From Annulohypoxylon bovei var. microspora (Eukaryota; Ascomycota; Sordariomycetes; Xylariales; Hypoxylaceae), in the NCBI GenBank assembly GCA_022836615.1, contig MU405251.1:2387-66386 (forward strand): 64,000 nucleotides of DNA, read 5' to 3'. The position numbers were made by a program, and so were the translations under genes. Below, piece after piece: positions 36,287 through 48,124 of this stretch. The notes below the pieces were generated by a model. It was given only the letters and a program-made list of their open reading frames with translations, was not told the DNA's origin and did no database searches. The first letter of the stretch is position 1. Each line of letters starts with the position of its first letter.

Positions 36287-38479
36287 CTACGCGAGGCTGA
36301 ACTCGGGTATCTCGCCGGTCTCGCTGCGCTGGTCGGCGCCCAGGGTGTAGGCGACGCGCCACCGCAGCTTGATGCTCTCGACCTTCTTGGCGCGGTCGCC
36401 GGCGTGGAACACCTGGACGGACTGTGTGACGCCGCCGCTCTGCTTGGGCTGCAGGGCGCGGCCCGTCTGCGGCTGCAGCTGGAGTTCGTAGCCCTGTTTT
36501 TACTGTTAGTTCTCTGTTCGTTGAGTTTCGTTTGTGTCGTGGTGTATGTATGTATGTATGTATGTATGTATGTATGTAGAGTGTGGGGTAGTAGGGGGTG
36601 CTTTGGACGGTGGATGGTAGAGCGGGGGGCTTACCTTGGTGACGGCTAGCTGGAAGTGGAGGTTGCTCACGGGCGCCGCGGTGGCGTTGGAGAAGCTGAA
36701 GACTAGGAAGAGCGCGCCTTGCGGGGGCGGCCGCGATGCGGTGAGTTGGATCTGCAGGGGGCCGTCCTTGACGAGCGCCTGGTACTCCTTGGGGAGAGAG
36801 GGTTCCGGCGGTAGTGCCGACGAAAACGACCATTCGTCGTCTTCGGCCGCCGCGGCAGCAGGGGCTGCGGGTTTGGGGGTTGACGGCTTAGACGCGAATT
36901 GAGGAGAGGCGAGGGCCGCAAATGGGTCGTTGGCAGGTGACCTTTGGGGTGGCGGCCTGGAAAACGAGGACTGTTGGGATATATGCGGTTGCGGGGTATT
37001 CAACTGGGATCCCATAGGGGGTGAGGTGAAGCTTGAAAAGGGGGAAGGTGGTGGAGGGGTGGGACTTGATGCTGGTCCTTTCGCGCTGCTATTTTGAGTT
37101 ATTGATGATAGTAAAGCAGGTCCCGGTACATCTGCATTGAGGTTAGCTGGCCTGTGTTAACAAAAGTTGCAAGTGACGCACTGTGATTTGTCCCAAAGCC
37201 AAGCGAGATACCACCACCTTGACCAAAAGAGGCACCGCTATCCCCTAAGGAAAGACCTAGCAGGTCGTTCTCGAGACCACCGGCTTGCGAACTTGACCCG
37301 GCTGCATTGTTGGAGGCGCCGTTCGCTGCGGCGTCAGCATCGAAGTCGATCAAGGACAACTCATTTGCGGCCGACGTTGACTTCCCGGCTGCTGCCGATG
37401 TCGTCGGGATAGGCGCGCCTTGAGCGATCTTGTTAGCGCCTTCTATATCACCCTTCTTGAGAAGCTTCCATCGTTCGACCGTTCGATGTATGCTATCGTT
37501 TATCTCGAACAACTTGGCTACCGCTTCGTGATCGTCGGACTCTTCTTCACACATCTTCTGGATCTTGGGTTGCGCGCTTTGAAGTGACGCAGCCAGTTCC
37601 TCGAAGACGTCGCCATCTTTCATAGAGTCGCCCGGCTTAAAGGCAGCCAGCCTTTCCTCTAATAGGCGCGCTTTAGCTTGAATCTTTCCAACGTCTTCGG
37701 CTGCTTTTGCTCGATAATCCGTCTTCGACCTTGTATCATAACCGGCCATAATCTTCATAAGTTTATTGGCCTCTTGCAAGTCCTCGGGAGCTCCTCTTCG
37801 TATTAGTTCTTGAAGCTTAGCGGACTGAGCTTCTCGCTCCTCTTCCTCCATTTCCTCGACCGATTTGAGATTCTACGACTGTTAGTTAGTTTAATTGACA
37901 CGTATAAACTGCGCCGCAATGCAGCCCACTCACGTCACTCGGATTCAGAACGGCGGCATCGTCCCTGCGGACTTCGGGAAAGTGATAGCCCTTGTAGCTT
38001 AGCAGTCGGTGCATGTCCCGGATGAAGCCAAGGTCTTCCTTGTATCTGCTCGTCTCGCATATTGTGCTTCTCCATTCTTCGATAGCTTCCAATATCTTAG
38101 ACTGGACTTTCGTATAACGGATAGGAGGCCTCTCGGGAAACCGTCTGACAAGCTCGTTCAGGAATTCTTTGGTACTGATTTGAAGTTGAAAAGGGTATCC
38201 GCAGTTCTTGACACATATATCGAGGAGATTCAAAGCTAGGAGGCTGACGTTGGGGTTGCGCGAGTTGACGTAGTTGACTATGGAGACTGCGGCTTCGCGG
38301 GGTGCGCTGCCTTTCTTGCTGTTGATCAGATCGGAGATTTCGAGATTTAGAGCAAGGTTGGGTTCGTAGTTTTCGGGACTGCAAGCGCTGGCTATAAATC
38401 GTTGAAGCTGGGATGGTCTCGGAAAACCCAACTCGTTCCAACGGTCCCTCGCCGCCGCTCGAGCGGAGGCCGCCTCCAT
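36287..38479 (-). CDS. GGA2: GGA-type clathrin adaptor (VHS-GAT-GAE)
   Basis: A 646-residue Golgi-localised, gamma-ear-containing, Arf-binding adaptor that sorts cargo from the trans-Golgi to endosomes. Exons on the minus strand: 38479-37934, 37872-37182, 37131-36635, 36493-36287, all in frame. The VHS domain is at about residues 10-150 (IASACSPENYEPNLALNLEI, IVNYVNSRNPNVSLLALNLL). The GAT region at about 190-320 would bind Arf-GTP and ubiquitin (LQELIRRGAPEDLQEANKLM, ARLLEERLAAF). The hinge contains acidic/leucine stretches (LENDLLGLSLGD) of the kind that bind clathrin, then a Ser/Pro/Gln-rich segment. The C-terminal gamma-ear domain is at about 530-646 (LFLVFSFSNATAAPVSNLHF, LQPKQSGGVTQSVQVF). 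Fungi usually have one or two GGA genes; the symbol is given by family resemblance to yeast Gga1/Gga2, which I cannot tell apart here. Confidence 0.93.
36543..36578. repeat. (TGTA)9 microsatellite in the last GGA intron
   Basis: Nine perfect TGTA units lie inside the 141-bp intron 36494-36634, which is longer than the other introns of this gene. On the transcribed strand the unit reads TACA. Confidence 0.97.
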
Positions 38480-39157
38480 GTTTCAAGTCTTCAAATCTTC
38501 AAGTGCTCGAAATCTTCGTCACAGCTAAAGGCCTCCACTTGATTTATATCAGTTTTTGTTTTAATTGCGCCTAATGCAATGCGCTTAGGGCTTCAATTCG
38601 TCCCTAGACATTTGGTTATGCGAAATTAGGCGATTGACCTTTCTATTCATCGGCAACAGATTATGTTGTTGTTAGTGATGTTGAAGCTCAAAAAGGGTTA
38701 TCACCAGGTGTTATTGCAGTAATTCAACACCATTAAGAGGCTAAGGCAATACGGCAAGGCATCCCACTTTGATGGACCCGCTTTGGTGTGGCACATAATT
38801 GTGGCAGCGGCGCAGTGGAGAAGCTGACGTAACGTTGAATTTTGTATTCAGCATTTTCACCAATCAAGTTGCACGACTGACTTGAAGAAAGAGGCATAGC
38901 GGGATTATAATTCACCCGTTGCAAATTTCAAGCCCCTCCATCCAATTTCCAGGTACAGGGTAGGTAGCTGTCGTGACTGCCCCACGTTCCGTCATTCAAT
39001 ATCATTTAGAGTTGTAAAATCTTTACATCTTTACAGCATTGAATTCAATCTTCTCCAATACATACCTACTAATTAGGTAGCTACAATTAACAATTACAAT
39101 AATCTATTCTCTACTCATTCTTCATCATACACGTTCAAGAATTACAGTAAACCTAGG
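38480..39157. promoter_or_regulatory. Intergenic region of the divergent GGA and TSR3 genes
   Basis: 678 bp between two start codons on opposite strands, so it must carry both promoters. No specific element is recognised. The part next to TSR3 (about 39040-39157) is rich in CAAT/TAC strings and has the AC-rich look of a fungal leader. Confidence 0.45.
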
Positions 39158-40387
39158 ATGGTTCGACACAAGAAAGACAAGTTCACAAGAGGTGGGAAAG
39201 GTCATGGAAATTCTCGACCTCGAGCGCGCCCCACCGAAGATGACTCCGAACAACCATATGAACCTGCTTTCAAAGCTGCGTGCTGGGACTTGAACCATTG
39301 CGATCCGAAACGATGCTCGGGGAAGAAGCTTATAAGACTCGGTCTCATGCGCGACCTACACCTCGGCCAAAGACATAATGGCGTTATCATCACACCCAAC
39401 GGAAAACATAAGATCTCTCCTGCCGACAGAGAATTGCTAGAGCAATATGGTGCTGCTGTGGTCGAGTGCTCGTGGGCGCGAACAGGAGAGATTCAATGGA
39501 ACAAGGTCGGAGGCAAATGCGAGAGACTACTGCCGTACTTAGTCGCTGCGAATAGCGTCAACTACGGCAAACCCTTGCGCCTGAATTGTGTCGAGGCCCT
39601 GGCCGCTGCCTTCTACATATGTGGACATCCCGACTGGGCAGAGGAAGTTCTGCGACCATTCAACTACGGAGAGTCTTTCTTGAACATTAATTCGAAGCTA
39701 TTGAAGAAGTATGCGGCTTGCGCCGACGAAGAGGCGGTCATCAAGACTGAAAAGGAGTGGCTGGAGCGGCTAGAACGTGAACATGCCGAAAGTAGAGAAA
39801 ATGCAGACGATGACGACTTGTGGAAAGGTGGCAATGTCAATCGCAGGGAAATTTTTGACACCGATGATGAGGAGGAAGACGACGAGGGTGACGACGAGGG
39901 TAAGGGTGAAGATGGGGATGATGATGGTGTTGACGGGATTTATCTTGGGAAGAAGCCGACCCAATGGCCCAAACTTGGGGAAGACTCAAAACACCAGTCA
40001 GAAGGGGGACCAAGTAGGGATCCTTTTGATATTTCAGACGACACTGATGACGATGCTGAAATGGAGGAAATCCGACGTAAGGTTTTGGCTTCAAAACCGT
40101 TTGCCAATTCAGGCGACGTCGACCAGAAACCAAAGCCACGGGCAATACCTCCAGCTCAGTCGCAAAGGTACCAAGTTGATCTTGATATAGAGCCCGACTC
40201 TGACAACGGAGAAGACGATGAGGATGATGAAGGCGATGAAGGAGACGAGGCGTTTGATAACATCATCGACGCAACCCCTATTACGGATAGGACTGGACTA
40301 GCCAAACTTGAGAAAGAGAGGTCGAAAGCGAACGTTATGAGTCGGACGTTCTCGTCGGGTGTGGCGTCGGCACCTAGCAGATGGTGA
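39158..40387 (+). CDS. TSR3: 18S rRNA aminocarboxypropyltransferase Tsr3
   Basis: A 409-residue single-exon ortholog of Tsr3, which transfers the 3-amino-3-carboxypropyl group from S-adenosylmethionine to the hypermodified pseudouridine of 18S rRNA in late cytoplasmic 40S maturation. After a basic leader (MVRHKKDKFTRGGKGHGNSR) come the family blocks ACWDLNHCDPKRCSGKKLIR, GVIITPNGKHKISPADREL, VVECSWARTGEI, RLLPYLVAANSVNYGKPLRL and NCVEALAAAFYICG, then FNYGESFLNINSKLLKKY. These make up the SPOUT-like methyltransferase-fold core (about residues 35-215). The C-terminal half is a long acidic, disordered tail (Asp/Glu runs at about 235-260 and 350-370), common in fungal Tsr3. The gene is divergent from GGA. 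Confidence 0.95.
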   Translation: MVRHKKDKFTRGGKGHGNSRPRARPTEDDSEQPYEPAFKAACWDLNHCDPKRCSGKKLIRLGLMRDLHLGQRHNGVIITPNGKHKISPADRELLEQYGAAVVECSWARTGEIQWNKVGGKCERLLPYLVAANSVNYGKPLRLNCVEALAAAFYICGHPDWAEEVLRPFNYGESFLNINSKLLKKYAACADEEAVIKTEKEWLERLEREHAESRENADDDDLWKGGNVNRREIFDTDDEEEDDEGDDEGKGEDGDDDGVDGIYLGKKPTQWPKLGEDSKHQSEGGPSRDPFDISDDTDDDAEMEEIRRKVLASKPFANSGDVDQKPKPRAIPPAQSQRYQVDLDIEPDSDNGEDDEDDEGDEGDEAFDNIIDATPITDRTGLAKLEKERSKANVMSRTFSSGVASAPSRW

Positions 40388-41269
40388 GCAGATGATTAGC
40401 AGATGACAATTTTAGGAGTTGTATCCGGTTAAACATCATTTCTACTACATGCTCTAGATCACCTGTCGTGAGTATTCTCCTTCTTAGACCTGCGTGCGTT
40501 ACAATCATCATTCCTCATGTATGTGGCATCTAGGTAAGGTTTCTGACGCTCGTTGGCAAACGGTTGTCTACAGTTCGATGATACGTTCCGAAGGATGTAA
40601 GCATTGATATAGCTAACTTCTCTACCTAATATGAGAGTTTATACGGCATGAAACTACGTATGAGGCAGGTCGTAGGTCATTAAGTACAAATGCGCTCAAT
40701 GCTAGGTATGGATGTGAGAAGATGTGGCTAATGTGTACCTAATGTAGAAAAGTGGCTGAAAAACGATGCTCAGCTCAGTTCTACGCTTCCAAGGCTCTAA
40801 TTAATTCGTAACCTCATACAACCTCAATAAAAAAATAAGCGCGGTTTCATGAAGTTCGAATTGCAACCATTCACGATGATATATATGTGACGCAGAAGCC
40901 TATTGGAATCTTTATTGTTGGATTTTCGGTAGCCCAGTCCGCTGGTGTTTAATCGCCAACCTCCTGGATTGGTAGGTATCTAACGTACCTACCTATAGTT
41001 AACTAACAGTATAAATCGGTTAGTATCGCAACCTTTAATCATTGATGTTATCAATGTAATACTCCCCTGAGGAAACTCATACATATATACCTTGGCAAGC
41101 TAAGAACGCGTATGACCTATCGCTCTTCAAGAGAAGACGTTATCTCAACTGGGTATCTAATAACGCCGGGAATGGCCGATCAGAATCGACTTCGGAAGCA
41201 CATCCGATGATTCGCTAAAGATTATCATCCCGGCTCGCGCTAGTAGCCAGGCCGATATCTACAAAGACT
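40388..41269. other. Intergenic, about 880 bp
   Basis: The 3' flank of TSR3 and the promoter of the permease. Strings related to ACCTAGGTA occur at about 40970-41000. Nothing else recognised. Confidence 0.5.
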
Positions 41270-43018
41270 ATGGCATTACCTCGCGACGAGGAGCCCTTGC
41301 TTCGAACTGATCATCCAGAGTCAAGTCATCGCCAAAATTATTCTACTATGGCTTCTGCAGAAGACAGTCCGACCGCTACTGTGCCTGATAATGTTGGCGA
41401 CGATGTCGTTGGCAATATCAGCCAAAATGAGGCCCGCCGTATATTGCGGCGCATTGATTGGCGCATCATGCCGCTTCTCTTCCTTACCTACGCCTTAAAC
41501 TTCATGGACAAGACTATATTGTCCAGCGCCTCAGTGTTTGGTCTGAGACAGGATACCCATCTCAAAGGGTCGAATTACTCTTGGGTCTCTAGCGTCTTCT
41601 ACTTCGGCTACTTTCTTTGGGCCTATCCTACCACTCTGCTGATCGCTCGCTTGCCCGTCGCCAAGTATCTAGCTGGTAATACTTTTATCTGGGGCGCCGT
41701 AGTCGCCTTGACAGCTGCTTGCACCAACTACGGTGGCCTGATTACAGTGAGGTTCTTCCTCGGTGTTGCGGAGGCGACCGTCTCGCCGACTTTGATGTTC
41801 ATCACGTCTACGTGGTACACTCGAGATGAGATTCCAACTAGGACTGGCATCTGGTTTGCGGGCAATTCCGTTGGTGGTATCGTCTCGTCACTCCTTGCTT
41901 ATGGAATTGGTCACATCGACGACAACGTCCATCCATGGCGCTGGATGTTTATCGTCTTAGGCATTGCGACTTTCCTGCTTGGAATCCCAGTTCTCTTCTT
42001 GTTGCCTGACACTATCTCAAATGCCAAATTTCTAACACCCCAAGAACGGCAATGGGCAGGCGACCGAGTCGTGATCGCTGGTACGGGTCGCACCGAGAAT
42101 ACCACCTGGAAGTGGGATCAGACAGTCGAGTGTCTACAAGATCCCAAAACGTGGTTGATCTGGTCCATGGCATTACTTTGCCAAATCCCTAACGGCGGCA
42201 CTCAGAATTTTGCCAACTTGGTCATCACATCGTTTGGATTCACATCGCTTCAATCAACACTTATCAACATTCCTTATTCCCTCATCTCCGTAATAACCAT
42301 CTCTGGAACCGGATGGCTAGCAGGACGCTTTCGGTCGCTAAATTGTATCCTTATCGGCCTCATAGTCCTCCCGCCAGTAGTTGGATCTGCGTTGATCGGG
42401 AAACGAAGCTCGATTCCTCATGGCGCTTCTCTCTTCGGATATTTCCTCCTATCTACTGGGCCGTCCGCACTACCCCTCCTCCTCTCCCTTGTACAATCAA
42501 ACTACCGAGGCGTCACGAAGAAGATGACTATGACTGCCTTGCTCTTTATTGCTTATTGTACCGGAAAGTAAGTGTTATAACCACCTGGAGGTTGTTGCCT
42601 TATCTTCATAATACGGAATTCGCCGTTATAAGGCTGGCACATACCCTCCAGTTACTCCTAAACCTTCATATGTAGATTATCTACTAACTTACGTAGTATC
42701 GTTGGTCCTCAATTGTTCAAATCAACCGAGGAGCCCACCTACGACACAGCCTTCCGGGCTATTATGATATGTTACGCTTTGGTGGTCTGTCTCGCTGCGA
42801 CCCTTAGGTTTTATTTACAACTAATCAACACGCGGCGACAACGAGAGGAGGGTATCGAAGGTAGCGCCGGAGCGTCGGGTGCCGTTGGCGGGGGCAAGGT
42901 GGTCGACGTTGTCGATGCCCATAATATGACCGAAGCAGTTAACGAAGTTCAACTCAGGCCTGAGGACTACGAGGACGTGTCGGATTGGAAGACCTTTGGC
43001 TTCCGCTACAGGCTCTAA
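41270..43018 (+). CDS. Dal5-type MFS permease (anion:cation symporter)
   Basis: A 539-residue major-facilitator transporter of the fungal allantoate permease group, which imports organic anions such as allantoate, nicotinate or pantothenate with protons. Exons: 41270-42567 and 42697-43018. The family entry block RRILRRIDWRIMPLLFLTYA is followed by LNFMDKTILSSASVFGL (helix 1), then SSVFYFGYFLWAYPTTLLIA with the loop RLPVAKYL. RFFLGVAEATVSPTLMF is the helix 4-5 signature. The central loop is charged and a second bundle begins at about residue 295. The second exon carries the last helix (YALVVCLAATLRFYLQLIN) and a C-terminal tail ending EDVSDWKTFGFRYRL, typical of this group. It resides in the plasma membrane. 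The exact substrate cannot be deduced. Confidence 0.93.
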
Positions 43019-45046
43019 CAACCCGGTCTTATAGGAAGAAATTTGTCAAATGTTGCTTGGAGAACAAACTCGATTTTTACTCCGCATATTCTACAATCTA
43101 AGCTTACAAGAATTTAGAGGATATCCCTCGAGAAGATATACCATATCTCTGTTCTAACTTTACTGAAGTTTACAATTTGCAGTGACCCATCTACATAGGC
43201 CTGCCTAGGCCTTTGCCGAAAAACGGCCCACGACTTTAATGTTCAGCTTGACATACCATACATCTACTCCCAAAACACATACAAGGCTCATACATACACT
43301 GCACCTATACAACTCATAATTCGCAGCTAACGCTACCGTTTTTACTACAGAGAGACTTAAACGAGACGAGAACCGTGCCGTTAGAATTGGCTGCGATAAG
43401 AACATATAGATCTTGATCCACGATAAATGATCTGGCGACCTATTAATACTCTAAGACGCTGATTCGCGAGATTTATCTAGTTAGTTATACACTATCACAT
43501 TTCTAATATTATCATACCAATCACACTTCTTCGCCCAAGGCGCGACGATAGAGGCTCAAGATGAGTTTAACTCAAATTACTCGCATAACTACTGCTCAGA
43601 GGGGTCGGGCTGCATATTTCTTTAGGATAATGCGGCACTGAGGCTCGACAGGGTGGCCAATCAAGCAGCCATAGCTAGTCCCAAGCCAACCATCACGAAC
43701 CAAAGGAGCTTGCTTCCCTGGATCTCGGATCTATCAATTTATAAAGGAGCTGCGGAGCTAGCCCGACTCTGCATATTTGTAATATCGAAATGGTATTTGC
43801 TGGTAATTATCTGGACTCTAGACTTCTAGAGCTGGAGTCCAGACCGGAGTTCGTCATCGTCGCCTGACCTTAGTCCGATCCCAAAATAGCTTACAAATTG
43901 TACGGCGATAAGTTCCAAAGAACGGAGCGCATCGACAGATCCACACGAACTATTTTGCTTTCGGATACTGTGATCGCGTTCCCGGTGAATCTCACGATGC
44001 TACCACGTAGGTAAGAGTGAGTTTTCGGACGTCGTCTTCACGAGCTTGGCGGAGGCGGACTAACTTAGTCACCCATGAGAAATGTCACGATACTTCTTGT
44101 GTGCGACGGAGAGATTTGAAATATGACGCATCTGCTTGGTCTATTCGCCAGCCACCGAACCCTCCTTTTCGCGCAGCCGATGCATGCTTAGCCTGCAGGC
44201 ACGAGGTTATCCTTACATGGTTCTGGCCTCCCCACGCAGCAAATCCTTGGGGTGCTTCCTTAGGAAGGATGCTATTCGCTCTGCTATTATTAACAGGAGC
44301 GAGGTTACGGGTTGAAAGGGAACACGTTCCATTTAACTTCTAGTGTATTTTGCCCCGGCTCTGATATACTTCCAGTTATCCCACTAACCAGTCAATATAC
44401 GGCTAAATGGATGGCGCGCTCTCAACGTCACCTTTTTACCACCCTAACAGCCATTCCCTCGGCCCTTGCTACTCCAATTGATACCTATTACGGCCTTCCG
44501 TATTCCGAACAAAGTGCTTTTCGCGGGACGGAGGCATTTTGTCATCGCCTTCGTGGATGTAGCCAAGACTCGATGCACTGTAGATGCTTCGTACACAATT
44601 TCGATGATCTCTCAGTTTACGCGGTCCAAACTTGCCTCTCTCTCCTTGCTATTGCGGACCCCGGCCCGCACTCCTTGTTATACCACCGCGCATCTCTTGC
44701 TGACCTTGGATCCAGGGTGAAACTCGCTCTGATAATGAGCCGCTCGATGGATATATTTAATTGCTTAACGACCTTCAAATAAATACCTTGCGCATGTGAA
44801 CTCACCCCCTATCTCTGCTTCCAGTGGGCCTTATATTACTTTCCCATTAATTCGGAGTCCTGCTCGACCCGCACGTGCAATCTGTAAGATCCCAATGAAG
44901 CTATAATTTCAAATAAGAATCTTGTCTAACACATTGCCCCTAAGCACAGTTGTCTTTTTAAGGCCTCGGTGACAGATTGATCCTTGGAACACCGTTCATC
45001 CGACACTGTGACCTATTACTCGGAAGCTTCAGGTTAGGAAGTCAAG
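43019..45046. other. Intergenic, 2 kb
   Basis: No supported gene. Open frames at 44017-44343 and 44312-44782 (108 and 156 codons) overlap, lack any family signature and have no convincing start context, so I leave them unannotated. The last 100 bp should hold the promoter of the cytochrome-domain gene. Confidence 0.45.
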
Positions 45047-45928
45047 ATGCGCTTCAACTTCAGTTTAGCATGCGTAGCCGCGCTGCTCGGTCTCGGTGCG
45101 TAACCCACGGATGAGAAGGCGAGGAAGAATAGGGAGGACAAGTTTGAGCATCGAAGGGTTAACATATGAGGCATGCGGTTCGCACGTGTAGCATCCGAAG
45201 CCAACGCCGACGTATTCCTCGACCCGGACACCGGGTTCACGTTCTCGCAGTACAACGCCCAGATAACGACGGGCACCTCCTACATCACCTTCCGCGTCGC
45301 GATCCCGAGTCCGGCTCCCTCTGGCCAGCCCTACGACGTCGTCCTCCAGGTCGTCGCCCCGGTTAGCGCTGGCTGGGTCGGCGTCGCTTGGGGAGGGTCT
45401 ATGACAAACAACCCCCTACTTATCGGCTGGGCGAACGGAGCTAGCGGTATGGCATCTATCCGCCGCGCTACGTAAGTTAGAATTTTCGCTTTTCCTAATC
45501 GTAGAATGGTCTACGTGGCATCACACCTTTCCCTGGCCTAGATTGGCTTGCCCTGCGGAATCTACAGAAAAAAAAAAGAAAATAGAACTAACGTCGGGTA
45601 AACTCCCAGCGCGCACACGGCTCCCGTAGCATACACAGGCGCCACGCTGCAGATCCTCACGAAGGGCGTCAAGACCAACGCAACGCACTGGCAGTTCACG
45701 GCCAAGTGCACGGGGTGCACGCAGTTCACGACGACGGGCACGACGACCAAGAGCCTGAACCCGTCGGGCAGCAACCGCCTCGCCTTCGCGTACGCCCGCA
45801 CCAAACCCAGCCAGCCCGCGTCCGAGTCCAGCCCCATCAACGTCCACGACCTGTTCAACTACTGGGACCACGACTTCTCCTCGGCCGGCAACGCCGAGTT
45901 CCAGGACCTCGTGGATCGGAACTTGTGA
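45047..45928 (+). CDS. Secreted stand-alone AA8 cytochrome domain (CDH-type)
   Basis: A 215-residue secreted hemoprotein-like domain resembling the b-type cytochrome of cellobiose dehydrogenase (AA8 iron reductase domain), here without the flavin dehydrogenase part. Exons: 45047-45095, 45192-45471, 45610-45928. Residues 1-20 are a signal peptide (MRFNFSLACVAALLGLGASE). The core reads YNAQITTGTSYITFRVAIPS, then GWVGVAWGGSMTNNPLLIGW; the methionine in GGSM is the expected heme ligand. A histidine in INVHDLFNYWDHDF is a candidate for the second ligand, by family resemblance. A probable disulfide pair is in KCTGC. Such domains pass electrons to lytic polysaccharide monooxygenases or reduce iron. 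The stop TGA lies within a perfect donor string (TTGTGAGT), so a further 3' exon cannot be excluded. Confidence 0.83.
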
Positions 45929-46775
45929 GTGCGCTGCTGCTGCTGATGATGAATGAGGTGAGGCATCGGCGGATTTTCTTGGTCGGGTGATGAATGTTTG
46001 TTTGTTTATTACTACGATGAAAATTGATGAATTTTGTTGCTTATTACTGAGAGTCTGTTCTAACTGAATTGCGTGCAAAGAAATTCTTCGCTCGCGTACC
46101 TACCGCCGAAGGAACTCAGGCTCAGAAGGAAAAGTGTTGCGTCTTGAGAGGTGTGTGTGTAAATAGGGGCTGTGGGTGTTCTAAGATCTGGAAAGGAGGT
46201 GGGAGAGGCGCTGCAAGTGGTTTCTAACTGTCCTTTCAGATCGGATACCGTTTCGTCTTGTATATAAAAAATAGATTGTCGGTGCGATAGGTATCTGAGA
46301 GAAACAAGGTGATCGTATTACCTACTTTGAACGGCGATGTCTGAGGCTCAATTGTGTTCTGGCAAACTCGTGCTCGTGTGCTTACCCTATTGTATCGACT
46401 AGAAATTTGATGTTACATAACATCACGTTTAAAACTACATAAATAGGTAGAGCTACGATATTTTATTTTAAGAATTGGTGGTAAAATATAGAGACAGCTA
46501 CGAGACGATGCACATTTTTCACTACATATCAAATTCTCAAGTAGGTAGGTAAAAAGGAGTATAATTATGCGAAAATTTGTCAACGACAACGGCTAACTTC
46601 TATCAAATTTAACATTGACACTGAGACTACGTGTAAATGAATGCTTCAACCTCTCGCTAGCACAGAAGAAACCCCCACCGGCGAGGCTTTCATCGCGGAA
46701 CGCTGTCTTGACCGGAATCCAACCTCCCCTAAGAGGATCTCCTGCCTAACAAGTTTCCCCCTCAGAAGATTTCGC
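45929..46775. other. Intergenic between convergent genes
   Basis: It lies between the AA8 gene (+) and the DUF1996 gene (-). A GTAGGTAGGTA string is at about 46541-46551. A possible but weak extra AA8 exon could start at about 46081. Nothing else recognised. Confidence 0.45.
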
Positions 46776-48124
46776 TTAAGCCTTGATAGCCATCTCACCC
46801 ATGGGGAGAGCCGCGAGCCCTGTAATTTGTCAGTATACCATTCTCTGCCCTCTTTCGAGGGTTGGTAGGGGAGGTACTTACAGCCGTCAACGTCCTCGGG
46901 CGACTGTTGCTGCACGGTGCAGGAGCTGTACGCGTCGGAGGTCTGGGCGTGGATGCCGGCGGTGGTGCAGTCGGTGTTGAGGCCGCAGCTGCCGATGTTG
47001 TCCATGGCCTTCTGGAGCGTGTCGCCCTCCCAGCCGAACAGGTAGTCGCCGTGGGCGGCAGGGCCACTGGAAAAAAAAAAAACTGTTAACGATCTTCCGG
47101 AAAACGAAAAAGGCAGGACTTGCGGAGCGGAGCGCGTTACTTACCCGAGGTTCATCGAGTACACGTACGGGTTCGAGCCGTCGGTGGGGAAGTCGGCGCC
47201 GTTGGCGAACTCGGTCACGTTCCACATCAGCTCGTACATGATCTGCGGCAGCTTGACGGGGTGCGTGGCCGGGCAGGCGCCGCCGCCCGTGGCGCCGGAG
47301 CCCGAGCTGTACGCCACGTGGCTCTGGTGGTCCGGGCTGTCGAGGTTCGTGCCGTCCCAGCATCTACAGTAAGAAGCCCGGTCAGAAATGTACGACGGGG
47401 GAAAGTTCAGGGGCTCTTTTTTTTTTTTTTTTGGTAAGACTTACGTGGGGAAGATGATGGTCTGTCGGATCATCTTGCAGCTATTGGAGCTGGGGATGTC
47501 GACGGTGTCGGTGCCGGTGCAGGGAGCGCCGCCGACGAAGGTGCTCTCGCTGGGCGATGTCCAGCATCGGTGGCAGATGTTCGACTTCTGCACCTTGGTG
47601 GCGTCGGTGTTGGCCGCGTTACCAGCCAGCATACGGAAACCCTGGTTCTAGTTAGGAAAGCCCCTCAAAAGACAGAAATAGGAGGTCCTGGAAAGAGAAA
47701 AACATACCTTCTTGAAAGCGGTAACCTTGCCGCTGGGGATGTAGTAGAGGTCGAGACCACCCTTGTTGACGAGCTTTCCTTGCGGTCCGCCGTTGCCGAC
47801 CTGGGGAACGCGCTTGTACGTGCCGTTCTTGGCCTTGTAGAACATGACGGCGGTCCAGTAGTTGGACTTGTCTTCCTTGAACGTGCAAGATGTGCAGGTC
47901 GAGGCAGCCAGGTCGTGGACCGTGGGGTCCATGGTAACGTTCAGGGAGTTACCACCGACCAGCTGGTGAAGGTGAGGGGTGTACGTCATGCCGGGGTTCA
48001 CCAGGGGGTCGATACGGTCGACGACTAGCTGAGAGCATGCGAATCGCAGCATGGTGTTACCACCGAACTGAGCGGCGGCATTCTGCGCTAGAAGCGCCGC
48101 AGCAGCGAGGGAAGTCAGCTGCAT
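46776..48124 (-). CDS. Secreted DUF1996 protein
   Basis: A 353-residue secreted protein of the fungal DUF1996 family, function unknown. Exons on the minus strand: 48124-47708, 47641-47445, 47363-47145, 47066-46882, 46819-46776; five exons whose lengths close the frame. Residues 1-18 are a signal peptide (MQLTSLAAAALLAQNAAAQF). Family blocks: FACSQLVVDRIDPLVNPG, HLHQLVGGNSLN with paired histidines, STCTSCTFKEDKSNYWTAVM, YKRVPQVGNGG, LDLYYIPSG, GFRMLAGNA, FPTCWDGTNLDSPDHQSHVA (Cys, Asp and His conserved) and HGDYLFGWEGDTLQKAMDN. The conserved His and Asp residues suggest a metal or catalytic site, but no reaction is established. The short last exon gives LAALPMGEMAIKA; its acceptor is the least certain part. 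Two introns carry long homopolymers (A12 at 47071-47082, T16 at 47417-47432 on the plus strand). Confidence 0.88.

Noticed and set aside
44017..44782. Two overlapping plus-strand frames of 108 and 156 codons
   Set aside because: No domain, no signal peptide, poor start context.
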